Source of the DNA: Flavobacteriaceae bacterium
GTDB taxonomy: Bacteria; Bacteroidota; Bacteroidia; Flavobacteriales; Flavobacteriaceae
Direction of reading: 5' to 3'
Assembly (NCBI GenBank): GCA_016744415.1
Contig: JADGEL010000001.1
Location: 868,001-932,000 of the forward strand
Length of the DNA stretch: 64,000 bases
The notes under the pieces were generated by a model that did no database searches, was not told the DNA's origin, and saw only the letters and a program-made list of their open reading frames with translations. The position numbers and the translations under genes are program-made. Shown here piece by piece: positions 27,854-36,845 of this stretch. The first letter of the stretch is position 1. Each line of letters starts with the position of its first letter.

Positions 27854-29281
27854 ATGAAACTAAGCATATCAGAAAATAAAAAAGCAAATATATTCGGCGA
27901 TTTAAAGATTGCGAATACAACATTTAATAAAATTTACAGAGGAGATAGAGAAGACCGTCAACCTATCCACACAGTGTATGGTGGCGCAAACCTTTTTAAA
28001 TCCAACACTACAGATGTTTTAGGTGGGGTTGCCTTAAAATCACTCTTGCATTATGCGCCAAACTTTATGGAGTTCGGAAAGGCATTTCAATTACAAGGAC
28101 ACGAATTGTTACCTTCAGATGGAAAAGCTCAAGAAGAATTATTTATGGAGCTCAATAGACTTTCTGATGAAGATTTAAAAAATCATTCTTCAGGATTTTC
28201 ATATAGAATTTATAAAAAAGTAATTGCTAAATTAGAGTCTGAAGGAGTTGAGGATTTCAGAATTGATTTTGAAGATGGATTTGGAAATAGATCTGATCAA
28301 GAAGAAGATGAAACTGCTGTAAATGCTGCTGAACAAGTTGCAAAAGGGATGAATGATAAAACATTGTCACCATTTATTGGTATCAGAATCAAACCATTTA
28401 CCGAGGAGTTAAAAGACCGTGGTTTAAGAACACTCGATATTTTTCTATCAACTTTACTCACAGAAACCAACGGAAAATTGCCTAATAATTTTGTGGTGAT
28501 GTTGCCAAAGGTTACCATTCCAGAACAAATCATCGCATTGGTTTCCTTTTTTGAAATCATTGAAGAAAAATTCAATCTTGAAACTGGTTCTTTACATATG
28601 GAAATCATGGTAGAAACTACGCAATCTATTATCGATCATTCAGGAACAAACCCATTATATCGTTTTATTTTGGCAAGTAAAGGACGATGTATTGCAACTC
28701 ATTTTGGAACCTATGATTATACAGCATCAAATAATATTACGGCTCGCTATCAAGAAATGGATCATGATGTTTGTGATTTTGCTCATTACATGACCAAAGT
28801 TGCGTTGAATCATACTGGAGTTTGGTTGTCAGATGGCGCAACAAATACAATGCCTATTGGTCCACACAGAGGAGATTTAACTGCTGAACAGGAGTTGGAA
28901 AATAAGCAAGTTGTACATCGAGCTTGGTTAAAAGGATATCAACATATTCGCCACTCATTATACAAAGGGTTGTATCAAGGTTGGGATTTAAATCCAGCAC
29001 AATTACCAATGCGTTATGCAGCAGTGTATGCCTTCTTTTTAGAAAGTTATGACGACGCAGTTATCCGATTAAAAACCTTTGTAGAAAAAGCGGCTCGAGC
29101 TACTTTAATAGGTGATACTTTTGATGATGCTGCAACTGGACAGGGATTGTTAAATTACTTTTTAAAGGCTCTAAATAGTGGAGCAATTACTGAAGAAGAA
29201 GTGTTGGCAACAGGCTTGACATTGGATGAAATTAGAACACGATCTTTTGCCAAGATTTTAAAAGGAAGAAAGACAAATTAG
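27854..29281 (+). CDS. CitE/HpcH-like TIM-barrel lyase or synthase (DUF6986-like), purine-linked
   Basis: The 475-residue protein shows the malate-synthase/CitE superfamily pattern: FRIDFEDGFGNRSD, GIRIKPF, MLPKVTIPEQI, LHMEIMVETTQSI with a metal-binding glutamate, and CIATHFGTYDYTAS. It resembles the uncharacterised aldolase/citrate-lyase-like proteins (DUF6986) that I recall near ureide genes; this is memory, not a search. Because the superfamily condenses or cleaves with glyoxylate or acyl-CoA, and allantoate breakdown yields glyoxylate, a malate-synthase-like or ureidoglycolate-handling role is inferred. It follows a palindromic repeat and precedes the regulator by 13 nt. Confidence 0.7.
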   Translation: MKLSISENKKANIFGDLKIANTTFNKIYRGDREDRQPIHTVYGGANLFKSNTTDVLGGVALKSLLHYAPNFMEFGKAFQLQGHELLPSDGKAQEELFMELNRLSDEDLKNHSSGFSYRIYKKVIAKLESEGVEDFRIDFEDGFGNRSDQEEDETAVNAAEQVAKGMNDKTLSPFIGIRIKPFTEELKDRGLRTLDIFLSTLLTETNGKLPNNFVVMLPKVTIPEQIIALVSFFEIIEEKFNLETGSLHMEIMVETTQSIIDHSGTNPLYRFILASKGRCIATHFGTYDYTASNNITARYQEMDHDVCDFAHYMTKVALNHTGVWLSDGATNTMPIGPHRGDLTAEQELENKQVVHRAWLKGYQHIRHSLYKGLYQGWDLNPAQLPMRYAAVYAFFLESYDDAVIRLKTFVEKAARATLIGDTFDDAATGQGLLNYFLKALNSGAITEEEVLATGLTLDEIRTRSFAKILKGRKTN

Positions 29282-29294
29282 AATTTTTTATAAG

Positions 29295-30056
29295 ATGAAT
29301 ATTGAAAGAATTTATGAACAAATTTTTGAATCTTATGGTGTTAAGCATTTAAATCATAGAATTCAAAAAATCATAGAGCTAGATCAATTTCTTCCATATA
29401 ATGCTACTTTTTTCTGCGTTACCAATACTCAAAATTTATCTTTTGAATATGTAAGTAAAAACATTTATTCCCTATTAGGATATAATTCTGAAAACATTAA
29501 GGAGAAGGGAATGAAGTTTTTTTGGAGTAAAATTCATCCAGAAGATATAGAGCTTTGGTTAAAGGCTTTAAATGATTTAATGGAATTTACAATGAAAGAA
29601 ATTTTAGTAAAAGAAAGGCGTCAAATGACTTATGTTTGGAATTATAGAATGAAAAACGCTAGTGGAAATTATGTAAATATAGTGCAAAACACAACACCTT
29701 TAGATTTTGACAACGAAAACAAACCAATAATTGGTTTAGCTCATTATACCGTATTAAATGGGTCAATTGAATTAGATATTACAGCTTCAGCAAAACTGAT
29801 GAATTCAGAAATGGAGTATGAAACGGTTTATTTTAACAACTTTTCACAAAAACTACTCACTAGAGGTTTGTCTAATAGAGAGCGTGATGTTGTAAGATTA
29901 TTAGTGTTAAATTATTCAAGTAAGGCAATAGCAGATAAATTGTTTATTTCTTCAAATACTGTTGATACACATAGAAGAAATATCTTAAAAAAGCTTAATA
30001 TCTCATCTACAGGAGAACTTATTGGATTAATAAAATCGCATAAATTTATTTTATAA
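29295..30056 (+). CDS. PAS-LuxR transcriptional regulator
   Basis: The 253-residue protein has an N-terminal PAS fold (about 35-150: FEYVSKNIYSLLGYN, FWSKIHPEDIELW, YRMKNASGNYVNI) and a C-terminal LuxR/GerE helix-turn-helix (about 190-250: LSNRERDVVRLLVLNYSSKAIADKLFIS, then NTVDTHRRNILKKL). There is no receiver domain, so it probably senses a ligand or redox cue through PAS or acts with partners. It ends the purine run and faces the deaminase and pyrimidine operons, making it the obvious local regulator candidate; targets are inferred. Confidence 0.88.
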   Translation: MNIERIYEQIFESYGVKHLNHRIQKIIELDQFLPYNATFFCVTNTQNLSFEYVSKNIYSLLGYNSENIKEKGMKFFWSKIHPEDIELWLKALNDLMEFTMKEILVKERRQMTYVWNYRMKNASGNYVNIVQNTTPLDFDNENKPIIGLAHYTVLNGSIELDITASAKLMNSEMEYETVYFNNFSQKLLTRGLSNRERDVVRLLVLNYSSKAIADKLFISSNTVDTHRRNILKKLNISSTGELIGLIKSHKFIL

Positions 30057-30073
30057 TACTCAAATTGAGTATT
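30055..30073. other. Palindrome at the regulator stop codon
   Basis: AATACTCA-AAT-TGAGTATT is a perfect 8-bp inverted repeat overlapping the stop codon region of the PAS-LuxR gene. It could be a small 3' hairpin or a protein site. Confidence 0.4.
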
Positions 30074-30150
30074 GTGAGAGATTAGGGAATCTTATATTTT
30101 TGATGTTGAAAATACTATGAAAGAAAAAGTGGAGATAATAGGGCTTCAAA

Positions 30151-30183
30151 AATAAAAGGTTATCGATGAGATAACCTTTTATT
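30151..30183. terminator. Bidirectional terminator between the LuxR and guaD-type genes
   Basis: AATAAAAGGTTATC (30151-30164) and GATAACCTTTTATT (30170-30183) form a perfect 14-bp stem with a 5-nt loop, flanked by A-rich sequence on the left and TTTTT on the right, so it works for both convergent genes. Confidence 0.8.
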
Positions 30184-30189
30184 ATTTTT

Positions 30190-30666
30190 CTAATATTCCG
30201 TTTTTCCTTCTTTCTCTTCCCATTTGTCAAACGCAACCCTTGCTTCTTTTTGCAATATTTGAACAAATTTGATGTTTCGATCTCCAATTTCTTTATCTAA
30301 TTCTTCGTAAATAAATTGGTCATCAAAATCTATTTTAGCAGCATCCACTTTATCACAGCCATAAAACACTGCTTTTGGTCTTGCCCAATAAATGGCACCT
30401 AAGCACATCGGGCAAGGTTCGCATGAAGTGTAAATGATACAATCGTCTAACTGAAAGGTTCCTAATTTTGTACAAGCAGCACGAATCGCAGTTACTTCGG
30501 CATGAGCAGTTGGGTCGTTGGTTGAAGTAACACGATTAAAACCTTCTGCTATAATTTCTCCATTCTTTACGACAACAGCACCAAATGGGCCGCCAGCATT
30601 AGAATTCATTCCTTCTTGCGCCAATTCAATAGCCCTTTTCATAAATTTTATATCGTTTTCTGTCAT
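30190..30666 (-). CDS. guaD: Guanine deaminase-type nucleobase deaminase
   Basis: The 158-residue protein is a cytidine-deaminase-fold enzyme with the zinc motifs HAEV and PCPMC (in SCEPCPMCLGAIYWARP). GGPFGAVVVKNGEII and the C-terminal YEEL...KEGKTEY match B. subtilis-type guanine deaminase, which converts guanine to xanthine, the XdhAB substrate. A tRNA-adenosine deaminase or cytosine deaminase is less likely from the length and C-terminal end. It is convergent with the PAS-LuxR gene. Confidence 0.85.
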   Translation of the reverse strand: MTENDIKFMKRAIELAQEGMNSNAGGPFGAVVVKNGEIIAEGFNRVTSTNDPTAHAEVTAIRAACTKLGTFQLDDCIIYTSCEPCPMCLGAIYWARPKAVFYGCDKVDAAKIDFDDQFIYEELDKEIGDRNIKFVQILQKEARVAFDKWEEKEGKTEY

Positions 30667-30701
30667 GCTACTATTTTTTTAAGTGATTTTTTGTCAGACT
30701 A

Positions 30702-30709
30702 CAAATATA
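30702..30709 (-). promoter_or_regulatory. -7 box upstream of guaD
   Basis: Read on the minus strand this is TATATTTG, a perfect TAnnTTTG box, 36 nt from the deaminase ATG. No clear TTG lies at the usual upstream distance. Confidence 0.45.
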
Positions 30710-30853
30710 GAAAACAAAAGCAAAAGCGAGTTATTTTTTTAGAGTACTGAAATGACCATAATAAGATATAAGTAATTGTTGTTAGATTTAATTATGATAA
30801 GAGTAAAAAATTTGTATATTTTTTCTATATTTATGGTCTTGCTTAAAAATTAA

Positions 30854-32341
30854 ATGAAGATAAACAATTGTATGATGTCAGATATTACAACCCAAACCCC
30901 AGTAGAAAATTTTATCAATGGAAAATTTTTAAAAAATAATCAACCAACTTTAGATGTGTTAAACCCAGCAGATGGAAGTTTTATTTCTACTGTTCCTTTA
31001 TCGAGCAGTCAAGATGTTGACGGCGCAGTTCAGGCTGCCGCAAAAGCATTTATAGGTTGGTCAAAAATGACCTTAAAAGAACGTGTTCAAATATTTTTTA
31101 GATACCGTGCTTTGCTCGAAAGAGATATGGATGAGTTAACAAAATTGGTGCAACTAGAAAACGGAAAGACTTATGGAGAAGCAAAAGCCGAAGTTGAAAA
31201 GAGTATGGAACTTTGTGAATTTGCGGTTTCATTACCACAAATCGTAGTGAATGAAGTGCAAGAAGTAAGCAAAGGTGTTGAATGTAGAATTGAACGCAAA
31301 CCTTTAGGCGTAGTTGCGAGTATTTCACCATTTAATTTTCCTAATATGGTGCCACATTGGACTATTCCGAATGCACTCATTTTAGGAAATACGATGGTAA
31401 TGAAACCATCAGAAGTTGTTCCGTTAAGTACGGTTCGTATGGCTGAATTGTTAAAAGAAGCTGGTTTGCCAGATGGAGTTTTTAATTTGGTAAATGGAGG
31501 GAAAGAAGTTGTAGAAGCTATTTGTGATCATCCAGATATTAAAGCAGTATCTTTTGTAGGGTCAACTAAGGTTGCTAAAATTGTATATAAACGAGCGACA
31601 TCAACATTAAAACGATGTGTTGCTTTGGGAGGTGCAAAAAATCATTTATTAGTATTGCCAGATGCAAATCCTGATATGACAGCTTCAAATGTGGTGGCAT
31701 CTATGTCTGGTTGTGCGGGTCAACGTTGTATGGCGGCATCAGTGATGGTGGGCGTGGATAAGGTACAGCATATAATAGATAAAATGGTAGATGAAACAAA
31801 GAAATTAATTCCTGGAGATAATTTAGGTTCGGTAATTTCTGCAGCTGCAAAGGAGCGTATCGAAAGATATATTGGTGAAGCCGAATCTAATGGAGCTAAA
31901 ATTTTAGTTGATGGTAGAAACACAATAGTTGCTGGGAAAGAAGGAGGTTTTTATGTAGGTCCAACGATTATTGATTATGTGACAACAGATATGTCTGTGG
32001 CACGAGAAGAAATTTTCGGACCAGTTATTTCAATTATTAGAGCGAAAGATTTAGATGAGGCAATTGAAATTGAAAACGGTTCTAATTATGGAAATGCTGC
32101 AGCTGTGTTTACACAAAGTGGAGGTTTAGCAAAACAAGTTATGGATAGAGCAAGTGCGGGAATGATTGGAGTTAATATTGGTGTTCCGGTACCAAGAGAA
32201 CCTTTTTCTTTTGGAGGATGGAATGAATCAAAATTTGGAGTTGGGGATATAACAGGACGTAGTTCAATTGAATTCTGGACACAAAATAAAAAGACAACTA
32301 CTAAATGGAATCCTCAAGCTCAAACGAACTGGATGAGCTAA
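30854..32341 (+). CDS. mmsA: CoA-acylating malonate/methylmalonate-semialdehyde dehydrogenase
   Basis: The 495-residue aldehyde dehydrogenase has the MMSDH-type active site (MSGCAGQRCMAASV with the catalytic cysteine), ISPFNFPNMVPHW, FVGSTKVAK and GGAKNH instead of the usual ELGGK motif. Such enzymes make acetyl-CoA or propionyl-CoA from malonate or methylmalonate semialdehyde. With the adjacent aminotransferase it would finish beta-alanine breakdown. An A-rich site precedes ATG 30854; ATG 30872 or 30875 (MSDITTQ) fits the family N-terminus equally well. Confidence 0.92.
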   Translation: MKINNCMMSDITTQTPVENFINGKFLKNNQPTLDVLNPADGSFISTVPLSSSQDVDGAVQAAAKAFIGWSKMTLKERVQIFFRYRALLERDMDELTKLVQLENGKTYGEAKAEVEKSMELCEFAVSLPQIVVNEVQEVSKGVECRIERKPLGVVASISPFNFPNMVPHWTIPNALILGNTMVMKPSEVVPLSTVRMAELLKEAGLPDGVFNLVNGGKEVVEAICDHPDIKAVSFVGSTKVAKIVYKRATSTLKRCVALGGAKNHLLVLPDANPDMTASNVVASMSGCAGQRCMAASVMVGVDKVQHIIDKMVDETKKLIPGDNLGSVISAAAKERIERYIGEAESNGAKILVDGRNTIVAGKEGGFYVGPTIIDYVTTDMSVAREEIFGPVISIIRAKDLDEAIEIENGSNYGNAAAVFTQSGGLAKQVMDRASAGMIGVNIGVPVPREPFSFGGWNESKFGVGDITGRSSIEFWTQNKKTTTKWNPQAQTNWMS

Positions 32342-32353
32342 AACGTAGAAAAA

Positions 32354-33685
32354 ATGAATAACGAAATCATAAAAAATAATCTTGACTATACCCTTTTTTC
32401 ATGGGCTAAACAAGGAAATCTAAATCCTATAAGTGCTTCACATGCAGAAGGGAGTTACGTATTTGATAGAGATGGAAAGAAATTCCTCGATTTTTCTTCG
32501 CAATTGATGAATGTAAATATAGGTCACGGCAATCAGAGAATTACGGAAGCTGTTGCAAAACAAATGCAGGAAGTAAGTTATGTATACCCAGGTATGGCGA
32601 CAGATGTTCGTGGTAAATTGGGTAAGAAAATTGCTGAAATCACTCCTGGAAATTTAACAAAGACATTCTTTACGTTGGGTGGAGCAGAAGCCATTGAGAA
32701 TGCTATTAAATTGGCAAGAATTTATACAGGACGTCATAAAATAGTGACCTTTTACAGATCATATCACGGAGCAACTTACGGAGCAATTACTGCTGGTGGT
32801 GATCCGCGAAAATTTCCTGTTGATTCTCAAGCAATGCCAAATGTGGTACATGTCGAAAACCCGTATGCATATCGATGTCCATGGAATTCGGATACCATTG
32901 AAGAATGTGGAGAACGTTCTTTAGCGAATTTAGAACGTGTTTTAAAATTCGAAAATCCAGAAAGTGTTGCTGCAATTCTATTTGAAGGAGAATCAGGATC
33001 ATCAGGATGTATTAAATATCCACCGATGTATTTAAAGGGAGTTAGTGATCTTTGTAAGAAATACGGAATCTTATTTATTGATGATGAAACGATGAGTGGT
33101 TTTGGTAGAACAGGAAAAATGTTTGGGATAGATCATCATGATGTAACACCAGATATTATGGTAATGGCAAAAGGTTTAACCTCTGGCTATTTACCATTAG
33201 GAGCGATGATTGTTACAGATACTATTGCCGATTATTTTAATGACAATCCGTTTTTATTAGGGCTCACATATTCTGCGCATCCAGTTTCTTGTGCTGCAGC
33301 TTTAGAAAATTTAAAAGTGATTGAGGAAGAAAATATGGTAGCTCGTGCTGCTGAAATGGGAATCTATATTGAAGCTGAATTTGAAAAACTAAAGGAAAAA
33401 CATAAATCGATTGGAGATTTTAGAAATACAGGATTGTTAGGTTGTATAGAGCTCGTTAAAAATAGAAAGACCAAAGAACCTATTACTCCTTGGAATGCAA
33501 AACAGGATGAAATGGAGGTTACTAATAAAATGGCAGCCAAAATTAGAGAACTCGGAATGTTCACCTTTGTACGATGGAATTTCATTTTTATAGCACCACC
33601 ATTAAATGTAAACAAAGAAGAAGTTGATGAAGGCTTGAAAATTATCTCACAAGCAATTGAAATTGCCGATGAGTATTGTAATTAA
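32354..33685 (+). CDS. Class III omega-aminotransferase, probable beta-alanine transaminase
   Basis: The 443-residue PLP enzyme shows class III features: FFTLGGAEAIENAIKLAR, YRSYHGATYGA, ILFEGESG, LFIDDETMSGFGRTGKMF, and the PLP lysine in MVMAKGLTSGYLPLGAM. Class III enzymes transaminate omega-amino groups. In this operon the expected substrate is beta-alanine, produced from N-carbamoyl-beta-alanine, giving malonate semialdehyde for the dehydrogenase 12 nt upstream. Substrate assignment rests on context. Confidence 0.88.
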   Translation: MNNEIIKNNLDYTLFSWAKQGNLNPISASHAEGSYVFDRDGKKFLDFSSQLMNVNIGHGNQRITEAVAKQMQEVSYVYPGMATDVRGKLGKKIAEITPGNLTKTFFTLGGAEAIENAIKLARIYTGRHKIVTFYRSYHGATYGAITAGGDPRKFPVDSQAMPNVVHVENPYAYRCPWNSDTIEECGERSLANLERVLKFENPESVAAILFEGESGSSGCIKYPPMYLKGVSDLCKKYGILFIDDETMSGFGRTGKMFGIDHHDVTPDIMVMAKGLTSGYLPLGAMIVTDTIADYFNDNPFLLGLTYSAHPVSCAAALENLKVIEEENMVARAAEMGIYIEAEFEKLKEKHKSIGDFRNTGLLGCIELVKNRKTKEPITPWNAKQDEMEVTNKMAAKIRELGMFTFVRWNFIFIAPPLNVNKEEVDEGLKIISQAIEIADEYCN

Positions 33686-33740
33686 ATACCATTCAAGCAG
33701 AGATAGTAATCAATAATAAAGAATGCCCATTAATTAGAAT

Positions 33741-35438
33741 ATGAACAAAGACATTGTAGAATTACAAGAGGACGTTTCAAATTCACCCTTATATAGCGTA
33801 GATTTAGCTCCAGTTTCTAAAGAAAATAGAACTTGGAATAAATGGAATCTTGCTGCAATTTGGGTAGGTATGGCAGTCTGTATTCCTACTTATTTGTTGG
33901 CATCTTATATGATTAAGACAGGATTAAATTGGTATGAGGCATTAATCATTATTGGGTTAGCCAATTTAATTATTACCATTCCGATGATTTTAAATGGACA
34001 TGCAGGTGTTAAATATGGGGTGCCTTTTCCAGTAATTGGTCGTTCAGCTTTTGGAACAAAAGGAATTCATATAGCTTCTGTTTCTCGTGGTATTATTGCT
34101 TGTGGTTGGTTTGGTGTGCAAACTTGGATTGGAGGTTTGGCAATCTATGCCATTTTTAATGCTGTAACTGGATCTACCGGTGAATTGGGACTGTCGGTTG
34201 GAAAATTTGTAGGTTTTGGAATTTTTTGGTTTATCAATATCTATTTTATTTGGAAAGGTACAGAGAGTATCAAATGGTTAGAAACCTTTTCAGCTCCTAT
34301 TTTAATTATTATGGGTGTCGCTTTAATTTGGTGGAGTTATGCCAAGGCAGATGGATTCTCAATCGTGTTAAATCAAAGCCAACAATTAGAGAAAACTGCC
34401 GCGAAAATAACACAAGATAGCAACGCTTTTTATCTTCATTTAAATGCTTTACATGATAAAGAAGGAGAGCTAAAAGTAACTGATTATAAGATTGTTTCAA
34501 GTGAAAATAGTGATTGGTTAACATACACAAGTCAACCAATTTCTATTTCATCTTCTGAAAACGTAAAAGTTCAATTTCGAAACTCTGATGTAAATCCAAT
34601 TGTTGAATCAAGTGTTGTTACTGTATCAATTGTAAGTGCATCTGAACAAAGCTCTAAATTGTGGAGTTATCTTTTATGGCTAACAGCCATGGTAGGTTTT
34701 TGGGCAACTATGTCTATCAGTATTGCAGATATTACACGTTATGCCTCAACTCAAAAAGATCAAATGGCGGGTCAATTTATTGGATTACCCGGAACGATGA
34801 TGTTGTACTCTTTTGTTGGAATTTTCGTCACCTGTGCTGCGGTTATCAATTTTAAAGATATACTTATTGCTGAAGATGCTCCTTGGGATCCAGTTTCATT
34901 AATAGCTAAATTTAAGAGTCCAGTAGTAGTAGTAATTTCACAGATTTTTATGTTGATAGCGACATTGAGTACCAATATTGCTGCTAATGTAATTGCACCT
35001 GCAAATTCATTTTCAAATTTAGCTCCGAAGAAAATTAGTTTTAGAATGGGAGGAATTATCACCGGAATCATCGGAATTATAATAGCGCCTTGGTGGTTAC
35101 TTAATGAAATTTCAGGCTTCCTAATTTTTGTTAGTGGATTGCTCGGACCAGTTTTAGGAATCTTAATCACCGACTACTATCTTATAAGAAAGAAACGAAT
35201 TGAACTTGCTGAATTATATAAAGAAGAAGGAATTTATTCTTATGGTAAAACAGGATTTAACAAAGCGGCAATTATAGCCTTATTTATCGGAGTGTTTTTA
35301 GCTCTAATTGGCTTTTGGGTACCTGCCCTAAATTTCTTATATTCACTCTCTTGGTTTACAGGATTTATCATATCATCAGTTATTTATTATTTGATGATGA
35401 AAAAGAATAAATCATCACTCAAAATTAAAAATTCATAA
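33741..35438 (+). CDS. NCS1-family nucleobase/hydantoin transporter with extra soluble insert
   Basis: The 565-residue protein matches NCS1 (cytosine, uracil, allantoin, hydantoin) symporters: NKWNLAAIWVGMAVCIPTYLLAS, HAGVKYGVPFPVIGRSAFG, GIIACGWFGVQTWIGG, LTAMVGFWATMSISIADITRYA, TNIAANVIAPANSF. It is about 70-90 residues longer than typical members because residues about 205-303 form a hydrophilic, beta-rich stretch inserted just before the LTAMVGFW helix. In the pyrimidine operon uracil, thymine or dihydropyrimidines are the likely cargo. It lies 10 nt upstream of dihydropyrimidinase. Confidence 0.88.
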   Translation: MNKDIVELQEDVSNSPLYSVDLAPVSKENRTWNKWNLAAIWVGMAVCIPTYLLASYMIKTGLNWYEALIIIGLANLIITIPMILNGHAGVKYGVPFPVIGRSAFGTKGIHIASVSRGIIACGWFGVQTWIGGLAIYAIFNAVTGSTGELGLSVGKFVGFGIFWFINIYFIWKGTESIKWLETFSAPILIIMGVALIWWSYAKADGFSIVLNQSQQLEKTAAKITQDSNAFYLHLNALHDKEGELKVTDYKIVSSENSDWLTYTSQPISISSSENVKVQFRNSDVNPIVESSVVTVSIVSASEQSSKLWSYLLWLTAMVGFWATMSISIADITRYASTQKDQMAGQFIGLPGTMMLYSFVGIFVTCAAVINFKDILIAEDAPWDPVSLIAKFKSPVVVVISQIFMLIATLSTNIAANVIAPANSFSNLAPKKISFRMGGIITGIIGIIIAPWWLLNEISGFLIFVSGLLGPVLGILITDYYLIRKKRIELAELYKEEGIYSYGKTGFNKAAIIALFIGVFLALIGFWVPALNFLYSLSWFTGFIISSVIYYLMMKKNKSSLKIKNS

Positions 35439-35447
35439 TTATAATAG

Positions 35448-36833
35448 ATGTCAATATTAATTAGAAATGGACAAATAGTTACAGCAGCTGAAACATATAT
35501 TGCTGATGTATATATTGAAGGCGAACAAGTTGTTGCTATCGGTAAAGATTTAAATTATACAGCAGATAAAGTTATTGATGCATCTGGCAAACTAGTTTTT
35601 CCAGGAGGTATTGATCCTCATGTGCATTTAGATATGCCATTTATGGGGACCTATTCTAGCGACGATTATGAAACTGGTACTCGAGCAGCTTTGCATGGAG
35701 GTACTACGATGGTAATTGATTTTATTTTACAAACACAAGGTGATACTTTACACAATGCATTAAAAACGTGGCAGGAAAAATCGAATGGAAAAGCGATTGG
35801 TGATTATTCGTACCACATGGCGGTAACCGATTTTAATGATGATGTAGCTAAAGAAGTTGTGCAGATGATTGAAGAAGAAGGAATTTCTTCTTTTAAAACA
35901 TTTATGGCGTATAAAGGAGCCTTGATGATTGATGATGGACAAATGGTGCAATTGATGAAAGTTGTAAAGGAATATGGAGGAATAGTTACTGTTCATGCGA
36001 CCAATGGAGACATGATTGATTCTTTGATAGCCAAAAATAAAGCGCAAGGAAATATGGCTCCCATTTATCATTATCTATCTCAACCAGAAGTTACAGAATC
36101 AGAAGCATCGGGGAGATTCGCAGATATGTTAGAATATACAGGTTGCCCAGGTTATATAGTACACATGACTTGCGAAGGAGCATTGAACGCTATCAGAAAA
36201 GCAACACAACGGAATCAGAAAATATTTGTTGAAACTTGTACGCAATATTTAATGTTAGATGCTTCTTTATATGAAGATAATTTTGAAGGAGCAAAATGGG
36301 TAATGAGTCCACCATTGCGAGAAAAGAAAGATCAAAAAGCATTGTGGTCAGGGATTAACCAAGGATTAATTCAGGTAGTAGGGACAGATCATTGTCCGTT
36401 TATGTGGGAACAGAAAAAAATGGGAATAGACGATTTTTCTAAAATCCCGAATGGGCACCCAGCTATTGAACATCGAATGGAATTTTTATATTCAGAAGGT
36501 GTGCATCAAGGAAAAATATCATTGACAAAATTTGTTGAAGTAAGCTCAACGAATGCAGCTAAAATTTTTGGAATGTATCCTAGAAAAGGAACAATTGCAA
36601 TTGGTTCTGATGCAGATATAGTGGTTTTTGATCCAAATAAAGAACACGTTATTTCTGTAGAAACTCATCATATGAATTGTGATTATTCAGGATATGAAGG
36701 TCAGAAAGTAGTAGGAAAAACAGAAGCGGTTATCTTACGAGGTAAAGTTGCAATTGAAAATAATGAATGTAAATTAAAAGCTGGCTTCGGTCAGTTTATC
36801 TCTAGAGGAAAAACATCAAAAACAGTAATTTAG
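35448..36833 (+). CDS. hydA: Dihydropyrimidinase
   Basis: The 461-residue cyclic amidohydrolase opens 5,6-dihydrouracil to N-carbamoyl-beta-alanine. Metal-site motifs are GIDPHVHLDMPFMGTYSSDDYETG, FKTFMAYKGALMIDD with the carboxylated lysine, VTVHATNGD, YIVHMTCEGAL and VGTDHCPF. Length and motif set distinguish it from the allantoinase in the same window. It is tightly spaced between the NCS1 transporter and beta-ureidopropionase genes. Confidence 0.94.
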   Translation: MSILIRNGQIVTAAETYIADVYIEGEQVVAIGKDLNYTADKVIDASGKLVFPGGIDPHVHLDMPFMGTYSSDDYETGTRAALHGGTTMVIDFILQTQGDTLHNALKTWQEKSNGKAIGDYSYHMAVTDFNDDVAKEVVQMIEEEGISSFKTFMAYKGALMIDDGQMVQLMKVVKEYGGIVTVHATNGDMIDSLIAKNKAQGNMAPIYHYLSQPEVTESEASGRFADMLEYTGCPGYIVHMTCEGALNAIRKATQRNQKIFVETCTQYLMLDASLYEDNFEGAKWVMSPPLREKKDQKALWSGINQGLIQVVGTDHCPFMWEQKKMGIDDFSKIPNGHPAIEHRMEFLYSEGVHQGKISLTKFVEVSSTNAAKIFGMYPRKGTIAIGSDADIVVFDPNKEHVISVETHHMNCDYSGYEGQKVVGKTEAVILRGKVAIENNECKLKAGFGQFISRGKTSKTVI

Positions 36834-36845
36834 AACTATAAAACT

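Noticed and set aside
34772-35170. A 132-codon minus-strand frame opposite the NCS1 transporter
   Set aside because: Hydrophobic composition mirrors the transporter helices on the other strand; no start context and no family match.
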